Source of the DNA: Phaseolus vulgaris
Lineage: Eukaryota > Streptophyta > Magnoliopsida > Fabales > Fabaceae
Reading direction: 5' to 3'
NCBI RefSeq assembly: GCF_000499845.2
Contig: NC_023749.2
Span: 7,422,013-7,486,012, forward strand
DNA length: 64,000 nt
A program made the position numbers and the translations under genes. This document shows positions 60,323 through 64,000 of this stretch, piece after piece (the first letter of the stretch is position 1; each line of letters starts with the position of its first letter). Below the pieces are notes generated by a model, which saw only the letters and a list, made by a program, of their open reading frames with translations, made no database searches and was not told where the DNA came from.

Positions 60323-60330
60323 ATTATAAG

Positions 60331-60893
60331 TAGGGGGTGGCAAAGCGCGCCGGGCCGGCCCGCCCCGCATAGGCCGCAAAATGCGAATCAGGTTGGTCCG
60401 CCCTGCATATAAAATGTGGGCTGGTTTTCATGACCCGTTCCGCATGCGTTGGCCCGTGAGCTTGCAGGTCGGTCCGCTTTTTTTTTCTTTAACGTAGAGG
60501 AGGAGTGGAGATAGTAACAGTGTGCAACAGCAAAGCGGTAGTAGCGCGCGACAATTGCAGGCGAAACCACACGGAGTTGCAAGAGGAGCGAGCGGCAGCG
60601 CTACAAAGGAGAGTACGTCGTGTGTTGTGTGCGTTTTTTGGAACAGCGTAACTGCGTTGTTTTTTTTAGTGAAAACTTAATTTTCTTTCATTCAAAGTTC
60701 TCCTCCACTGAACTATAGCGATCAAAAATCAATTAATTAATTTTTTTTTTGGACTAGCGGGCCAGCCCGTCCCGTCCCGCTACTGGCCCGCGTGGGCCGT
60801 GGACTAATGCGGATCATCGGGTTGAAAACGTCAACCCGTCCCGCGTATTTTACTGCGGGTAGTGGGTCGGCCCGCTCCAAGTTGCCACTCCTT
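60331..60893. mobile_element. GC-rich hAT-type non-autonomous element
   Basis: Begins TAGGGGGTGGCAAAGCGCGC and ends (reverse complement) AAGGAGTGGCAACTTGGAGC. The 8-bp flanks attataag (60323-60330) and gttataag (60894-60901) match at 7 of 8. The outer parts are rich in gggcc, cccgcc and CpG and can pair with each other, while the middle is AT-rich. The 563-bp element encodes no transposase. The same TAGGGGTGGCAA-type terminus is common in plant hAT MITEs. Confidence 0.83.
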
Positions 60894-60901
60894 GTTATAA
60901 G

Positions 60902-61328
60902 CCCTATTTTCAGCTCATTAATTGAAATAACATTGACAAATTTCATTTAATATAATCAGATTGGATTTCATTTAACTCATCAATTATCGATTTATATTAT
61001 TATAATATAATTGTTTTAATTATTAAAGTATTATTTTTCTAAGTGAAAAGTGATGTTTCTTCTTGTGTTTGATGACAGGTCTTCCACTATTAGGGGAAAA
61101 CGAGAGAGATGGAATGGAAAACTAGTGGACCACAATCACATACATCACTGTAGCTTTTACTGTTCAGTAAACTTGTTTCTCACTTTCAAACTGTGTTCCA
61201 AAAAGCATATTTTTATAATGCATTATGAACAATTATCTCAGCACCATGCAAGAAATTCTATTTCCTAACTTAGATGAATAACCAATAAAAGAATAAGCCT
61301 ATGTAGGGTATGTAACAATCCAAACTCA
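60902..61328. other. 3' flank of the CNGC gene
   Basis: Short spacer between the hAT element and the CNGC stop codon. It should include the CNGC 3' untranslated region; nothing else was seen. Confidence 0.5.
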
Positions 61329-63728
61329 TCACTCACCAACAGAAAAATCTGGTTCTTCTGGCTTCTGCAAAGAGTTGACAACTTCATCAGAATGCACAGT
61401 ACCCTTCCTAGTCATCCTCGTACCATACGCAACCAACCCTACGCTCTCACCCTCTCTCTTAGACTGAACGTAGCTCAAAGCTCTCAGTTCTGCAGCTTCC
61501 TTTCGCTTCTTGTAGCGTCTCCATGCAGCTTGTATGAAACATGCAGCCCACGTTCTCCACTGGTGCGAGTAAAACCTAAATAATAATTCTATATTTAATA
61601 TATATTTCAACATCAAACTCATAATTGTATATTATCATTTTTCTCCAACCTGAACTTGTGTCTCAGTTGTTTGCTGTGTAGTCTTCTGAACTGTGACGCC
61701 ACGAACTTGAGGTCTTCGGCTATGAGGGCGAAGGCCTCCACTTCGGAGATGGCCTTGACGGTTCGGGTGGAGGAGGGGAGGATGAAGCTGGGCCGTGGGC
61801 CCAGGGCCCATGTGAGCAGCTCCTCGCCGCAGAAGTCGCCGGGGCCTATGCGGCACGAGTTGAAGAAACCGGTGCGGCCTCCGTTGGTGGTGTAGGAATC
61901 CAGGTGGCCTCTGATTATGAAGAGAGTTTCGTTCACGGGATCGCCCTCGCGAACTAGGTATGTGTTCTCCGTGCACAGTGCCGGCTTCAGCCTCTCGCAT
62001 ATTGCATCAAGCATTCTCTCGTCCATTTGATCGAACAGTGGCACCTGTTCATATGTTTCACATGTCGTCATCGTCGTCATCATCAAAATCACAAACATGT
62101 TTTAAGTGAAAGAGGTTATTCTAAGATTCATTTCATATTAAAGTAAGTAATGAAGTTTTATCAACTTAGTGGTGGATAAAGCCCATAAGTAAGTGACTAA
62201 TGCATAATTTTAGGGGGCGAAGTGAGGGTTTGTTCAAGTAAAATTTGATGAGTGAGTGGCTTACTCGTCGAACTAGTTCGAGACAAAGGTGGCGCTTGAT
62301 GTCCCTCCGAAGATCAGCAGGAAGTCCTTTGAGAAGAGCTTCTTCATCTACCCCTCGTGTGGCCAGCCATTTATATTGGTTATATTTGCGCACAGATTGT
62401 CTAAGTTCTGAGGGTAGCTGCCTGTGATGCATCCATTGTTCTGTATCAGTTCTCCTCACCCTCCACTCTTCTAAGCGAACAGTTGTTGATTGGAGATATG
62501 TCTGCAAAATATAATTATGAAGAACAATGTCCATTCATGGTGCTCAAGTATTCTCTTACATTTCAATGCTGGTAGGACAAAGCCATCTTGAAACTCTTTC
62601 ATGAATTGGGGAATTAAAGATTTCTATCAACAGAATTCTAAGAATGAAACAAATGAGAATTCAGAGGAAAATGTACGAGGCACAAACTGGGAATACCCTC
62701 CAAGTAATTAACAATGAGTTTGGATAATACGAAGCAGATTGTGGTCCTTATGTTGAGGAATTATTTTGTTACATTAGAAGAGAAATTAATAGTTGACATA
62801 TGCAAATTAAGCAGCAATTGGCTAAGAGAGATAATTTATACACACTTACCTGCATATTGCCAATAAGCAATGCAAAAAGAACTAGTCCAAGGGTTGCAAC
62901 AACAATGGCAAACATTATTTCTCCAACAAAAGTGCTAGTAAGAAGACCTTGTCCCAATGAACTGCACAGAATATATATCACAAACTATTAATGTTGAAGG
63001 GATAAAAAATAAAACGCTTTTTTTAGTGAGTCTTTGTCACCCAGATGAGAGATTTTGCTCTATTTGCTAGGGGAGAGATCTAATAATTTTTTCAAGAAGA
63101 CAAAATGAAATAGAGAAGTAGCATTTTGAAACGTATAATTAAATGTTTAAGGCTAAAAAGTCCAACTTTCTTTTGTTACATAGGACTCTGCATTTTTAGT
63201 TACCCATATAATCCTTCCATTAAACTTGACTATAATCAACATTTTTTTTAATCAGAAAAGGAAAAACTCCAATTAGTTAAAGATTACCTTAGTTGGATTT
63301 TAATCTTGTTTCAATAACAAAAAAAATCCTTATTTCTAGATCCAGTTAATAGAAAAACTAAAATGTTTGTTTCTGTCTAGTGTTTACACAAAGTAAAATA
63401 TTACAAGCCTAAGTGATATAGTGGAGAACCCCAAATAAGACATACCTCAGATTCCTTAGGCCCCACCAAAGACAAAAGAAGTACTTGTGAAAGAATGATG
63501 AGATAGTAACTTGGGATGTCACAGCATCACCGTATATACCAAACTGATAAAAGTTAGCCTTTGGTGAGCATAAAATTGTGATATTACTTGCTATAAACCA
63601 GGAGACCCTGAGGGAGTTTTCAACCCTTTTGCAGTCAAAGAATCCATATTGGCAAGATGGCTCCATATCGCAGACACTCCTCCAGCACGCTTCTTGTCGT
63701 TCAATTGATAGAAGGTACCAGCTAGCTC
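61329..63728 (-). CDS. Cyclic nucleotide-gated channel, group III type, 5' end outside window
   Basis: Plasma-membrane calcium-permeable cation channel regulated by cyclic nucleotides and calmodulin. Visible exons: 63728-63446, 62961-62850, 62501-62265, 62044-61650 and 61575-61329 (1274 nt, about 424 residues), with closing frames. In order: the end of transmembrane S5 (GASWYLLSIERQEACW), a Cys-rich turret (CDMEPSCQYGFFDC), the pore helix and filter region WWGLRNLSSLGQGL, S6 (FVGEIMFAIVVATLGLVLFA), the C-linker (LPSELRQSVRKYNQYKW, LPADLRRDIKRHLCLELVRR), the cyclic-nucleotide-binding domain with phosphate-binding cassette GPGDFCGEELLTWAL, and an IQ motif (CFIQAAWRRYKKRK). The C-terminus ends SLQKPEEPDFSVGE. 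It most resembles group III (CNGC14-18, perhaps the 15/17 type); the exact paralogue is not decided. The N-terminal half, S1-S4, lies right of the window. Confidence 0.94.
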
Positions 63729-64000
63729 CTAAAAACTTTAACCAAAACAAAATGAGTCATAATCACACTTGAAGATACTAGAAATTAAAGAGTGGATGAA
63801 GAATTTACTGTTAGATATACACTAGCTTTAGATGTCACTAAAACAGATCTTTATATAAATGACACACAACGCATAAATTATTTCTCACTAGCATATAAAT
63901 GTGATCAAATTTTAGCTTAGTTTATCAATTATTTTGAGTCAAGAAAATAAAAGTTATTTAGTTAAGAAACTCAGCTAAGCTTGCCCAATTTGCTATTGAT
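63729..64000 (-). other. CNGC intron running to the window edge
   Basis: Begins with an acceptor TTTTTAG (63731-63729) next to the first visible CNGC exon. No further coding piece was recognised before the edge, so the upstream exons are beyond it. Confidence 0.6.

Noticed and set aside
61635..62000. 121-residue open frame on the minus strand rich in Arg/Pro/His
   Set aside because: It is a shifted frame over the CNGC cyclic-nucleotide-binding exon, which explains its composition.
1..64000. CRISPR arrays, rRNA or tRNA genes
   Set aside because: No spaced direct repeats of the CRISPR type, no rRNA-like stretch and no cloverleaf with conserved A and B boxes was seen; the genome is plant nuclear.

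Overview
This is an AT-rich plant nuclear window. Genes are split by short GT-AG introns and separated by long spacers full of transposable-element relics. The protein sequences (tyrosylprotein sulfotransferase, plant pseudouridine-phosphate glycosidase, LOG cytokinin enzyme, plant CNGC) are dicot-like. Several repeats, including the element beginning TGTTGGAGATCCCACATCG, are of types I associate with legumes such as Phaseolus, Vigna or Glycine. That taxonomic call is inference.

Five protein-coding genes can be supported, all on the minus strand: (1) TPST, tyrosylprotein sulfotransferase, 57-2650, with its 3' end cut off by the left window edge; (2) a complete 12-exon pseudouridine-5'-phosphate glycosidase gene (PUMY type), 15108-20118, including one GC-AG intron; (3) a complete 3-exon gene for a 931-residue type II membrane protein with two glycosyltransferase-like domains, 23167-26950; (4) a complete 7-exon LOG-family cytokinin riboside 5'-monophosphate phosphoribohydrolase gene, 32292-36480; (5) a cyclic nucleotide-gated channel gene of the group III type, 61329-63728, with its 5' exons beyond the right edge. 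They are unrelated in function and do not form a pathway. The exon models were built by hand: reading frames close across every junction and the joined proteins match remembered family motifs.

The rest is repeats. 3-15 kb holds a LINE RNase H relic, a roughly threefold repeated 0.7 kb block, a hAT-type MITE with a perfect 8-bp target duplication and a gypsy gag relic. 20.5-21.7 kb holds an LTR fragment split by two Mutator-type MITEs. 29.6-31.3 kb holds another MITE of that family, an LTR and a small repeat carrying an snRNA-type promoter signature. 40.4-46.1 kb is a compact copia element with both LTRs, primer site and purine tract, beside a decayed chromodomain gypsy element that contains a foldback repeat. 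49.4-52.7 kb holds relics of a Mutator transposase and of a plant-mobile-domain gene. 55-61 kb holds LTR fragments, a CACTA element with a 3-bp target duplication, a divergent Mutator-type MITE and a GC-rich hAT-type element.

The items most worth a second look are the 44.1-kb foldback with two inward-facing USE+TATA promoter signatures, the Mutator-type MITE family whose interiors are rich in TTCnnGAA palindromes (one copy lies in a LOG intron), and the 6.5-8.4 kb repeated block with an unidentified protein-like segment. I found no CRISPR array, rRNA gene or convincing tRNA gene.
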